64,000 nt of DNA from Winogradskyella sp. PC-19 (GTDB lineage Bacteria; Bacteroidota; Bacteroidia; Flavobacteriales; Flavobacteriaceae): NCBI RefSeq assembly GCF_002163855.1, contig NZ_CP019332.1, positions 2,707,145-2,771,144 of the forward strand. Direction: 5' to 3'. The position numbers and the translations under genes are program-made. Below the pieces are notes generated by a model that saw nothing but the letters and a program-made list of their open reading frames with translations, made no database searches and was not told the origin of the DNA. Below are positions 1-6,754 of this stretch, in pieces. The stretch's first letter is position 1, and every line of letters starts with the position of its first letter.

Positions 1-19
1 CGCCGCAAAATCTAAAAGA

Positions 20-27
20 GAGGAGGT
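20..27 (+). promoter_or_regulatory. Strong Shine-Dalgarno of rpsU
   Basis: AGGAGGT at 21-27 lies 9 nt before the ATG at 36. It is nearly the full complement of the 16S 3' tail, whereas the other genes in the window begin after A/T-rich leaders without an SD. In Flavobacteria the anti-SD is sequestered by ribosomal proteins including bS21, and rpsU is known to carry an unusually strong SD linked to bS21 autoregulation. The site is seen directly; its feedback role is carried over from that work. Confidence 0.85.
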
Positions 28-35
28 TAAGACCT

Positions 36-230
36 ATGTTAAAAATTCAGATAAACTCAGGAGAAAATATAGAGAGAGCATTAAAACGCTATAAACAAAA
101 GTTCAATAGAACAGGCGTTAGACGAGAGCTTCAAACAAGAAAGCAATATGCCAAGCCTTCAATTGTTCGCAGAACAGAAATGCAAAAGGCAGAATATGTT
201 CAAAGTTTGAAAGATTCTGAACAGATTTAA
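36..230 (+). CDS. rpsU: 30S ribosomal protein bS21
   Basis: A 64-residue basic protein of the bS21 family, a component of the 30S platform near the 16S 3' end. The N-terminal NSGENIERALKRYKQKF stretch and the Arg/Lys-rich middle are family signatures, and the length is normal. The start at 36 is fixed by an AGGAGG SD 9 nt upstream, unique in this window. In Bacteroidota bS21 helps occlude the anti-SD, so low bS21 would expose it and favour this very mRNA. Two hairpins with T-runs follow the gene, so it is probably insulated from xerC downstream. Confidence 0.95.
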   Translation: MLKIQINSGENIERALKRYKQKFNRTGVRRELQTRKQYAKPSIVRRTEMQKAEYVQSLKDSEQI

Positions 231-252
231 AATAAAAGAAACTAAAGAGATT

Positions 253-288
253 AAAATCCCGTTACTATATTAGTAAACGGGATTTTTT
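253..288 (+). terminator. Rho-independent terminator after rpsU (first of two)
   Basis: AAAATCCCGTTACTA (253-267) pairs with 271-286 around a 3-nt loop with one bulged A, and a T-run follows. It sits 23 nt after the rpsU stop codon. Confidence 0.8.
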
Positions 289-293
289 ACTTC

Positions 294-327
294 TAGCTTT
301 TATCATAATCAAATAAAAGCTATTTTT
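294..327 (+). terminator. Second hairpin with T-run before xerC
   Basis: TAGCTTTTAT (294-303) is a perfect 10-bp inverted repeat with ATAAAAGCTA (313-322), followed by TTTTTAATTTT. It stands in tandem with the previous terminator and is A/T-rich, so weaker alone. It could also act in the xerC leader, whose ATG is at 346. Confidence 0.5.
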
Positions 328-345
328 AATTTTACATTTAAATAT

Positions 346-1236
346 ATGTCGTTAAATAAATTTTCAGATTATTTATTATTAGAAAAGAAGTATTCGGTTC
401 ATACGGCTACAGCTTATATAAAAGATCTTGAAAGTTTTCAACGCTTTTTGGATACAGATTATAATATAGAAGTAATCGATTCTACAGGCTATAATGTCAT
501 TAGACAATGGATAGTCAGTTTAGTCAATTCAGGTATAACTAACAGAAGTATTAACCGAAAAGTATCATCTTTAAATTCATATTACAAGTTTTTAATAAAA
601 ACTGGTAATCTAGAAATCAATCCATTAAAAAGTCATAAAGCATTAAAAATTGAAAAGAAAATTCAAGTTCCATTTTCTCAAAAAGAGTTAAGTGATGTAC
701 TAGCGGATTTTAACCATGTAACTGACTTCAAAAGAGCAAGAAATAAACTAATTGTTGAATTGTTTTACGCCACAGGAATTAGACGTATAGAGTTAATAGA
801 GATAAAAATTAATGACGTTGATGTTAATAATAAAACATTGAAGGTCTTAGGAAAACGTAATAAGGAGCGATACATACCTTTAATACCATCGGTTATTCAA
901 ACAATAAATGTCTACAAGGAGTATAGAACAGATTTAGAAGAAATAAAGGATAAAAATCACTTACTTTTAACCAATAAAGGTTTTAAAATTTATGAGACAC
1001 TTGTTTATAGAATAATAAATAAGTATTTTAGTAAAGCATCTTCAAAGCTAAAATGTAGTCCGCATGTGCTTAGGCATTCTTTTGCAACACATTTACTAAA
1101 TGAAGGTGCAGATATTAATGCAGTAAAAGAATTACTCGGACATTCAAGTCTGGCGGCAACACAAATATACACACATAATAGTATAGCAGAATTAAAAAAA
1201 GTTCACGCCAAATCTCATCCGAGAAATAATAACTAA
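346..1236 (+). CDS. xerC: Tyrosine recombinase XerC/D-like
   Basis: A 296-residue site-specific recombinase of the XerC/XerD type, which resolves chromosome dimers at dif. It has an N-terminal SAM-like core-binding domain (about 2-85) and a C-terminal catalytic domain (about 110-290). All catalytic residues are visible: R146 in ATGIRRIEL, K170 in LGKRNKERYIPL, H240 and R243 in HVLRHSFATHL, H266 in LLGHSS and the nucleophile Y275 in QIYTHN. Length is normal for Xer proteins. The next gene, hpf, starts 14 nt later and is probably co-transcribed. There is no neighbouring mobile DNA, so a housekeeping role fits better than an integrase; XerC versus XerD cannot be settled from this alone. Confidence 0.88.
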   Translation: MSLNKFSDYLLLEKKYSVHTATAYIKDLESFQRFLDTDYNIEVIDSTGYNVIRQWIVSLVNSGITNRSINRKVSSLNSYYKFLIKTGNLEINPLKSHKALKIEKKIQVPFSQKELSDVLADFNHVTDFKRARNKLIVELFYATGIRRIELIEIKINDVDVNNKTLKVLGKRNKERYIPLIPSVIQTINVYKEYRTDLEEIKDKNHLLLTNKGFKIYETLVYRIINKYFSKASSKLKCSPHVLRHSFATHLLNEGADINAVKELLGHSSLAATQIYTHNSIAELKKVHAKSHPRNNN

Positions 1237-1250
1237 AACCAAACTAGCTT

Positions 1251-1553
1251 ATGAATGTAAACACGCAATCCATCAATTTTGTAGCAGACGTTAAATTAAA
1301 GGATTTCATCCAGAGACGTTTTGAAAAGTTAAATCTTTATTATGATAAGATTATTCAGGCAGATGTATATTTAAAAGTTGAAAATACTAGTGATAAGGAA
1401 AATAAAGTATTTGAGGCAAAACTAAGTGTACCCGGTGACACCTTTGTAGTAAAAAAACACAGCAAGTCATTTGAAGAAGGAGCAGATTTAGTTGCATCGT
1501 CATTGATGAGACGATTAAAAAAAAGAAAAGAAAAATTAAGGTCACATTCTTGA
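1251..1553 (+). CDS. hpf: Ribosome hibernation promoting factor (short HPF/RaiA)
   Basis: A 100-residue protein matching the short HPF/YfiA fold (beta-alpha-beta-beta-beta-alpha). It opens MNVNTQSINFVADVKLKDFI and ends in a basic helix rich in RRLKKRKEK, as expected for a protein that binds the decoding centre of idle 30S subunits. It lacks the C-terminal dimerisation domain of long HPF. It follows xerC by 14 nt and precedes the tRNA-tuf block, whose own promoter begins 23 nt after the stop codon. Family assignment is firm; whether it promotes 100S dimers or only inactivates 70S is not visible. Confidence 0.88.
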   Translation: MNVNTQSINFVADVKLKDFIQRRFEKLNLYYDKIIQADVYLKVENTSDKENKVFEAKLSVPGDTFVVKKHSKSFEEGADLVASSLMRRLKKRKEKLRSHS

Positions 1554-1575
1554 TGAAAATTTTTTCAAAAATATT

Positions 1576-1604
1576 TTGAAAGAAAAAATAAAACATTACA
1601 TTTG
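1576..1604 (+). promoter_or_regulatory. Bacteroidota promoter of the tRNA-tuf cluster
   Basis: A TTG at 1576-1578 and TACATTTG at 1597-1604 (matching TAnnTTTG) are separated by 18 nt. This is the Bacteroidota housekeeping pattern, and transcription would start about 1610, some 58 nt before tRNA-Thr. A short hairpin and T-run at 1610-1632 may act as a weak attenuator. Confidence 0.75.
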
Positions 1605-1667
1605 CAGTCCGTTAGAAATAGCGGGCTTTTTTATGTCAAAAATTTGACTAAAAAAAGCAGTAAAAAA

Positions 1668-1741
1668 GCCGATGTAGCTCAGCTGGCTAGAGCAGCTGAT
1701 TTGTAATCAGCAGGTCGTGGGTTCGAGTCCCTCCATCGGCT
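1668..1741 (+). tRNA. tRNA-Thr (UGU)
   Basis: A 74-nt cloverleaf. Acceptor GCCGATG (1668-1674) pairs with CATCGGC (1734-1740), the T-arm has GGTTCGAGTCC, and the anticodon loop TTTGTAA gives anticodon TGT at 1702-1704. CCA is not encoded. An identical copy lies at 20119-20192. It is the first of four tRNAs before tuf. Confidence 0.97.
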
Positions 1742-1828
1742 CTTTTTTATTAAAAGAAAATAGTTCTTTATAAAGAATGAAATGTCAATAAAAAAAGCTG
1801 TATTTTTGCAGACTCAAAATTGATTATT

Positions 1829-1910
1829 GGGGAGATACTCAAGCGGCCAACGAGGACAGACTGTAACTCTGTTGTTTTTAACTTCGCAGGTTCGAATCCT
1901 GCTCTCCCCA
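1829..1910 (+). tRNA. tRNA-Tyr (GUA)
   Basis: An 82-nt class II tRNA with a long variable arm. Acceptor GGGGAGA (1829-1835) pairs with TCTCCCC (1903-1909), and the anticodon GTA is at 1863-1865. A TATTTTTG box at 1801-1808 suggests an additional promoter just upstream. CCA is not encoded. Confidence 0.96.
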
Positions 1911-1956
1911 CAAAATTGAAATATTGATACCATTAATTAGAAATTCTAATTAAAAA

Positions 1957-2029
1957 GCGAGAGTAGCTCAGTTGGTAGAGCGTCAGCCTTCCAAGCTGAA
2001 TGTCGCCGGTTCGAACCCGGTCTCTCGCT
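1957..2029 (+). tRNA. tRNA-Gly (UCC)
   Basis: A 73-nt cloverleaf. Acceptor GCGAGAG (1957-1963) pairs with CTCTCGC (2022-2028), and the loop CTTCCAA gives anticodon TCC at 1990-1992. It is third in the Thr-Tyr-Gly-Thr series. Confidence 0.97.
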
Positions 2030-2100
2030 CTAAATTTACTGGTTACGATTTACGCTTTGAAAAAATGTGTATATCAAAAGTCGGCAGTCATAAGTGATAA

Positions 2101-2172
2101 GCCGGTGTAGCTCAGGGGTAGAGCGTTTCCTTGGTAAGGAAGAGGTCACGAGTTCAAATCTCGTCATTGGCT
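2101..2172 (+). tRNA. tRNA-Thr (GGU)
   Basis: A 72-nt cloverleaf. Acceptor GCCGGTG pairs with CATTGGC with two G-U wobbles, and the loop TTGGTAA gives anticodon GGT at 2133-2135. It lies 105 nt upstream of tuf. Confidence 0.96.
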
Positions 2173-2277
2173 CTAAATTAAAATCGAAGTCATCATGTAA
2201 AGAGCATGAATAGTGACTTCATTTGTAGTAGAATTAAATTGAACACTAATAATAATTAAGATTAAAATAAATTAAAC

Positions 2278-3465
2278 ATGGCAAAGGCAACTTTCGATCG
2301 TTCAAAACCACACCTTAATATAGGTACAATTGGACACGTAGATCACGGTAAAACAACTTTAACTGCTGCTATTACTAAAGTATTAGCTGATGCAGGTTTA
2401 TCTGAAGCAAAAGACTTCGATCAAATTGATAACGCTCCTGAGGAAAAGGAAAGAGGTATCACAATTAACACATCTCACGTTGAGTACGCAACAGCAAACC
2501 GTCATTACGCACACGTTGACTGTCCAGGTCACGCCGATTACGTAAAGAACATGGTAACTGGTGCTGCACAAATGGATGGTGCTATCTTAGTAGTAGCTGC
2601 AACTGACGGTCCAATGCCACAAACTCGTGAGCACATCTTACTAGGACGTCAGGTAGGTATTCCTCGTATCGTTGTATTCATGAACAAAGTGGATATGGTT
2701 GATGATGAAGAGTTACTAGAATTAGTAGAGATGGAAATCAGAGATTTATTATCTTTCTATGAATATGATGGAGATAACGGACCTGTAATTGCTGGTTCTG
2801 CTCTAGGTGCACTTAACGGTGAGCAAAAGTGGGTTGATACAGTAATGGAATTAATGGAAGCTGTTGATAACTGGATTGAAGAGCCAACTCGTGAAGTTGA
2901 TAAGGACTTCTTAATGCCAATTGAAGATGTATTCTCAATTACTGGTCGTGGAACTGTAGCAACAGGTCGTATCGAAACTGGTATTGCTAACACTGGTGAT
3001 CCTGTTGAGATTATTGGTATGGGTGCTGAGAAGTTAACTTCTACAATCACAGGTATCGAGATGTTCCGACAGATATTAGATAGAGGTGAAGCTGGTGATA
3101 ACGCTGGTATCTTATTAAGAGGTATTGAGAAAACTCAAATCTCTAGAGGTATGGTAATTACTAAGCCTGGATCTGTAACACCACATGCTAAATTCAAAGC
3201 TGAGGTTTATATCCTTAAGAAAGAAGAAGGTGGACGTCACACACCATTCCATAACAACTACCGTCCACAGTTCTACGTTCGTACAACTGACGTAACTGGA
3301 AACATTGCGCTTCCTGATGGAGTTGAAATGGTAATGCCTGGAGATAACTTAACAATTACTGTTGAGCTTATTCAGCCAATCGCACTTAACATTGGATTAC
3401 GTTTCGCAATACGTGAAGGTGGTCGTACAGTAGGTGCAGGTCAGGTAACTGAAATTTTAGACTAA
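2278..3465 (+). CDS. tuf: Elongation factor Tu
   Basis: A 395-residue EF-Tu, the GTPase that delivers aminoacyl-tRNA to the ribosomal A site. The G domain carries the P-loop GHVDHGKT (19-26), DCPGH (81-85) and NKVD (about 136-139). Domains II and III follow, ending [10 protein letters not shown] as usual. Length is standard. It is placed between tRNA-Thr(GGU) and tRNA-Trp, and the order Thr-Tyr-Gly-Thr-tuf-(Trp)-secE-nusG is the same as in distant bacteria such as E. coli. Codon use is strongly biased, as for a highly expressed gene. No SD is seen before the ATG. Confidence 0.99.
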   Translation: MAKATFDRSKPHLNIGTIGHVDHGKTTLTAAITKVLADAGLSEAKDFDQIDNAPEEKERGITINTSHVEYATANRHYAHVDCPGHADYVKNMVTGAAQMDGAILVVAATDGPMPQTREHILLGRQVGIPRIVVFMNKVDMVDDEELLELVEMEIRDLLSFYEYDGDNGPVIAGSALGALNGEQKWVDTVMELMEAVDNWIEEPTREVDKDFLMPIEDVFSITGRGTVATGRIETGIANTGDPVEIIGMGAEKLTSTITGIEMFRQILDRGEAGDNAGILLRGIEKTQISRGMVITKPGSVTPHAKFKAEVYILKKEEGGRHTPFHNNYRPQFYVRTTDVTGNIALPDGVEMVMPGDNLTITVELIQPIALNIGLRFAIREGGRTVGAGQVTEILD

Positions 3466-3486
3466 TAATAAGACTAAATATACATT

Positions 3487-3514
3487 AAGGTGTCCCGTTT
3501 TTTCGGGATACCTT
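3487..3514 (+). terminator. Hairpin after tuf (terminator or tRNA-processing element)
   Basis: AAGGTGTCCCG (3487-3497) pairs with CGGGATACCTT (3504-3514) with one G-U pair around a T6 loop. No T-run follows, so it may stabilise the tuf 3' end or act as a partial terminator rather than a full one; tRNA-Trp starts 12 nt later. Confidence 0.55.
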
Positions 3515-3525
3515 GATTTATGTTT

Positions 3526-3598
3526 ACGGGTTTAGCTCAGTTGGTAGAGCACTGGTCTCCAAAACCAGGTGTCGGGAGTTCGAGTCTCTCAACCCGTG
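3526..3598 (+). tRNA. tRNA-Trp (CCA)
   Basis: A 73-nt cloverleaf. Acceptor ACGGGTT (3526-3532) pairs with AACCCGT (3591-3597), and the loop CTCCAAA gives anticodon CCA at 3559-3561. It lies between tuf and secE. Confidence 0.97.
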
Positions 3599-3657
3599 CA
3601 AGCTAAGTATAGTAAGACAAAATCAATAGATTTGGTCTCAAAAAATATAGAAATCAA

Positions 3658-3855
3658 ATGGCAGGAATAGCAACATACGTTAAAGAATCGTTCGAAGAGC
3701 TTAAAAATAATGTGACATGGACACCTTGGTCAGAAGCACAAAGGTTAACTATTGTAGTAGCGGTTTTTTCCATATTGTTTTCTTTAGCGATTTGGGGAGT
3801 CGACACAGTATTCAGTAGAGTTATTAAAGCCTATTTTGGTCTAATAGCAAATTAA
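3658..3855 (+). CDS. secE: Preprotein translocase subunit SecE
   Basis: A 65-residue single-span SecE, the small essential subunit that clamps SecY in the inner-membrane translocon. An amphipathic helix (YVKESFEELKNNVTWTPWSE, about 7-26) is followed by one transmembrane helix (about 30-52). This short single-span form is normal outside gammaproteobacteria. It lies between tRNA-Trp and nusG, 19 nt before the latter, which is the near-universal secE-nusG pairing. Confidence 0.95.
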   Translation: MAGIATYVKESFEELKNNVTWTPWSEAQRLTIVVAVFSILFSLAIWGVDTVFSRVIKAYFGLIAN

Positions 3856-3874
3856 ACAACCATTAATCAATTAT

Positions 3875-4432
3875 ATGTCTGAAAAAAGCGGAAATAAAAA
3901 GTGGTATGTTGTTAGGGCTGTAAGTGGTCAAGAAAACAAAATCAAGACTTATATAGAAAATGAAATTTCTAGATTAGGTTTAGGTGATTTTGTTGACCAA
4001 GTTTTAGTACCGACTGAAAAAGTAATACAGATTCGTAACGGAAAGAAAATAAATAAAGAACGTACTTATTTTCCTGGTTACATTATGATACAAGCTAATC
4101 TCTCTGGGGAAGTCCCACATATCATAAAATCAATCACTAATGTAATTGGTTTTTTGGGTGAAACAAAAGGAGGAGAGCCGGTGCCATTAAGACAGTCAGA
4201 AGTAAACCGTATGTTAGGGAAAGTTGACGAATTAGCTTTAGAAGCTGATGCGAATGTTGCAATACCTTTCACAATCGGAGAAACTGTAAAAGTTATCGAC
4301 GGTCCATTTAATGGATTTGATGGTACGATTGAAAAGATTAATGAAGAGAAGCGTAAGCTTGAAGTAATGGTGAAGATTTTTGGAAGAAAAACACCATTAG
4401 AGTTAAGCTATATGCAAGTAGAAAAAGTATAA
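3875..4432 (+). CDS. nusG: Transcription termination/antitermination factor NusG
   Basis: A 185-residue NusG. The NGN domain (about 9-120, starting KKWYVVRAVSGQENKIKTYI) binds the RNA polymerase clamp, and the C-terminal KOW domain (about 131-183, with VKVIDGPFNGFDGTI) contacts NusE/S10 or Rho. Length is typical. It follows secE by 19 nt and is followed by the rplK leader. Confidence 0.97.
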   Translation: MSEKSGNKKWYVVRAVSGQENKIKTYIENEISRLGLGDFVDQVLVPTEKVIQIRNGKKINKERTYFPGYIMIQANLSGEVPHIIKSITNVIGFLGETKGGEPVPLRQSEVNRMLGKVDELALEADANVAIPFTIGETVKVIDGPFNGFDGTIEKINEEKRKLEVMVKIFGRKTPLELSYMQVEKV

Positions 4433-4450
4433 TAATTGTTACATTATATA

Positions 4451-4486
4451 GCGATTGTTTTTAGGCTTCCAATTTAAAAACAACGC
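4451..4486 (+). promoter_or_regulatory. Hairpin in the rplK-rplA leader (possible L1 site)
   Basis: The arm at 4451-4463 (GCGATTGTTTTTA) pairs with 4475-4486 (TAAAAACAACGC), perfect apart from one bulged A, with an 11-nt loop. It ends 17 nt before the rplK start. In many bacteria uL1 represses its own L11-L1 operon by binding the leader, so an autoregulatory site is plausible; sequence match to an L1 motif was not established. Confidence 0.45.
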
Positions 4487-4503
4487 ACAATTTTAAATTT
4501 AAA

Positions 4504-4944
4504 ATGGCAAAAGAACTAGACAAAGTAGTTAAATTACAAGTTCGGGGAGGTGCAGCGAATCCATCGCCACCGGTTGGACCCGCTTTAGGTGCCGCTGGAG
4601 TTAATATCATGGAGTTCTGTAAGCAGTTTAATGCTAGAACTCAAGATAAACCAGGTAAAGTTTTACCTGTGGTAATCTCTGTTTACAAAGACAAATCATT
4701 TGAATTTGTAATCAAGACTCCACCAGCAGCAGTACAATTATTAGAAGCGGCCAAAGTAAAGAAGGGATCTGGAGAACCAAACCGACGTAAAGTAGCAAAA
4801 GTAACTTGGGATCAAGTTAAGACTATTGCAGAAGACAAGATGGTAGATTTAAACGCATTCACGATTGAATCAGCTATGAAAATGGTAGCTGGTACAGCGA
4901 GATCGATGGGAATCACTGTTAAAGGAGGAGACGCTCCAAATTAA
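4504..4944 (+). CDS. rplK: 50S ribosomal protein uL11
   Basis: A 146-residue uL11, which forms the base of the L7/L12 stalk with 23S rRNA. The Pro-rich N-terminal domain ([20 protein letters not shown], about 15-34) and the C-terminal rRNA-binding domain are intact. rplA starts 10 nt after its stop, so the two are co-translated. A 36-nt hairpin precedes the start. Confidence 0.98.
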   Translation: MAKELDKVVKLQVRGGAANPSPPVGPALGAAGVNIMEFCKQFNARTQDKPGKVLPVVISVYKDKSFEFVIKTPPAAVQLLEAAKVKKGSGEPNRRKVAKVTWDQVKTIAEDKMVDLNAFTIESAMKMVAGTARSMGITVKGGDAPN

Positions 4945-4954
4945 AATTTTTGAA

Positions 4955-5644
4955 ATGGCAAGATTAACAAAAAAGCAAAAAGAAGCTAGAGCTAAAGTTG
5001 ATAAGAACAAACTTTACTCAGTAGAAGAAGCTTCAGCTTTACTAAAAGAAATCACATACACAAAATTTGATGCCTCAGTAGATTTAGCCGTAAGATTAGG
5101 CGTAGATCCGCGTAAAGCAAATCAAATGGTACGTGGTGTAGTTTCATTACCACACGGTACAGGTAAAGACATGAAGGTTCTTGCATTAGTTACACCAGAC
5201 AAAGAAGACGAAGCTAAAGCAGCTGGCGCCGATTATGTAGGGTTAGACGAGTACTTACAAAAAATTAAAGATGGTTGGACAGATGTAGACGTTATCGTTA
5301 CTATGCCAAGTATTATGGGTAAGTTAGGACCATTAGGTAGAGTATTAGGACCAAGAGGTCTTATGCCTAACCCTAAGACAGGTACAGTAACTATGGATGT
5401 AGCTAAAGCAGTTACAGAAGTAAAAGCTGGTAAAATAGACTTTAAAGTAGACAAAACAGGTATCGTTCACGCTCCAATAGGTAAAGCATCATTTAGTGCA
5501 GATAAACTAGTTGGTAACGCAAATGAATTACTTACAACTTTAATGAAGTTAAAACCAACTGCATCAAAAGGTGTATATGTGAAGAGCATTTTTATGTCAA
5601 GCACAATGAGCCCAAGTATTGCAATTGATACAAAAATAGGATAG
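4955..5644 (+). CDS. rplA: 50S ribosomal protein uL1
   Basis: A 229-residue uL1 of standard length, forming the mobile L1 stalk by the E site. The central [14 protein letters not shown] segment (about 132-145) is the family signature. It is the likely translational repressor of its own rplK-rplA message. rplJ begins 19 nt downstream. Confidence 0.98.
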   Translation: MARLTKKQKEARAKVDKNKLYSVEEASALLKEITYTKFDASVDLAVRLGVDPRKANQMVRGVVSLPHGTGKDMKVLALVTPDKEDEAKAAGADYVGLDEYLQKIKDGWTDVDVIVTMPSIMGKLGPLGRVLGPRGLMPNPKTGTVTMDVAKAVTEVKAGKIDFKVDKTGIVHAPIGKASFSADKLVGNANELLTTLMKLKPTASKGVYVKSIFMSSTMSPSIAIDTKIG

Positions 5645-5663
5645 TAGTTAAACTTAGAATATT

Positions 5664-6185
5664 ATGACAAGAGAAGAAAAATCCCTAGTAATTGAAGAGT
5701 TAACTGCGCAATTGGCTGATAATACAAATATCTACTTAACAGATATCTCTGGATTAAATGCCGTTGACACTTCAAACCTACGTCGTGCTTGTTTTAAAGC
5801 AGATGTTAGGCTAGCAGTTGTAAAGAATACATTATTAGAAAAGGCAATGGAAGCTTCAGACAAAGAGTTTGGAGATTTACCAACGACCTTAAAAGGTAAC
5901 ACCTCTGTAATGTACTCTGAAACTGGTAACGGACCTGCAAAAGTAATCAAAGCTTTTCGTAAGAAATCAGAAAAACCTTTATTAAAAGGTGCTTTCATCG
6001 AAGAGTCTATTTACATAGGAGACGACCAATTAGATGCCTTAGTAGAAATCAAATCAAGAGAAGAATTACTTGGTGAGGTTATTGGATTATTACAATCTCC
6101 TGCTAAGAATGTTATTTCAGCACTTAAATCAAGTGGTGGAGCATTAGCAGGTATCTTAAAAACATTATCTGAAAAAGAAGGATAA
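5664..6185 (+). CDS. rplJ: 50S ribosomal protein uL10
   Basis: A 173-residue uL10, the scaffold that anchors L7/L12 dimers. It opens MTREEKSLVIEELTAQLADN and has the C-terminal helix that carries the L12 dimers. Only 19 nt separate it from rplA, so the long structured L10 leader known from other phyla has no room here. rplL follows after 58 nt of A-rich sequence. Confidence 0.97.
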   Translation: MTREEKSLVIEELTAQLADNTNIYLTDISGLNAVDTSNLRRACFKADVRLAVVKNTLLEKAMEASDKEFGDLPTTLKGNTSVMYSETGNGPAKVIKAFRKKSEKPLLKGAFIEESIYIGDDQLDALVEIKSREELLGEVIGLLQSPAKNVISALKSSGGALAGILKTLSEKEG

Positions 6186-6243
6186 TAAACGCTTACGCAC
6201 TTAAAAATTAAAATAAAAACACACACATTAAAACGATAGAAAA

Positions 6244-6621
6244 ATGGCAGATTTAAAAGATTTCGCAGAACAATTAGTTAATTTAACTGTAAAAGAGGTT
6301 AATGAATTAGCTGATATTTTAAAAGACGAATACGGTATCGAACCAGCAGCAGCAGCAGTAGCAGTAGCAGCAGGTGGCGGAGCAGCAGGTGGAGACGCCG
6401 CTGAAGAAAAAACTGAATTTGATGTAGTCCTTAAGGCAGCAGGTGGTTCTAAACTAGCAGTTGTAAAATTAGTTAAAGAATTAACTGGTTTAGGATTAAA
6501 AGAAGCAAAAGGTTTAGTTGATGACGCACCAAGCGCAATTAAAGAAGGCGTTTCTAAAGATGAGGCTGAAGGATTAAAAGCATCATTAGAAGAAGCTGGA
6601 GCTGAGGTTGAGCTTAAGTAA
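6244..6621 (+). CDS. rplL: 50S ribosomal protein bL12 (L7/L12)
   Basis: A 125-residue bL12 that recruits translational GTPases. It has an N-terminal dimerisation domain (about 1-33), an Ala/Gly hinge ([21 protein letters not shown]) and the C-terminal factor-binding domain with [15 protein letters not shown]. The hinge is encoded by a run of GCA/GTA codons. It precedes a hairpin and rpoB. Confidence 0.98.
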   Translation: MADLKDFAEQLVNLTVKEVNELADILKDEYGIEPAAAAVAVAAGGGAAGGDAAEEKTEFDVVLKAAGGSKLAVVKLVKELTGLGLKEAKGLVDDAPSAIKEGVSKDEAEGLKASLEEAGAEVELK

Positions 6622-6654
6622 GCTCGGTTAATACCTACAATACAAGGTTTAGGT

Positions 6655-6679
6655 TTATCCCGCAAAAATTGCGGGATAA
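6655..6679 (+). promoter_or_regulatory. rplL-rpoB intercistronic hairpin
   Basis: A perfect 11-bp stem, TTATCCCGCAA (6655-6665) with TTGCGGGATAA (6669-6679), around an AAA loop, extended by TAGG/CCTA outside it. There is no T-run. Its place matches that of the attenuator and RNase III site between rplL and rpoB in enteric bacteria, so partial termination or processing is inferred. Confidence 0.6.
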
Positions 6680-6754
6680 TGCCTAGACCATTTTGTGTAT
6701 ATAAATAGTATGTACACTACATTACATTATTTTTAATCAAAAACGCGTTCATCG

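Noticed and set aside
346-1236. Tyrosine recombinase as integrase of a mobile element
   Set aside because: It is flanked by rpsU and hpf with no repeats, attachment duplication or phage genes; the size and motifs suit XerC/D.
6346-6371. GCA/GTA trinucleotide run in rplL as a phase-variable repeat
   Set aside because: It is an in-frame Ala/Val hinge; length change would not switch the frame, and such hinges are normal in bL12.
6228-6665. 145-residue minus-strand frame opposite rplL
   Set aside because: A shadow of the Ala-rich hinge and its codon bias; rplL is unmistakable on the plus strand.
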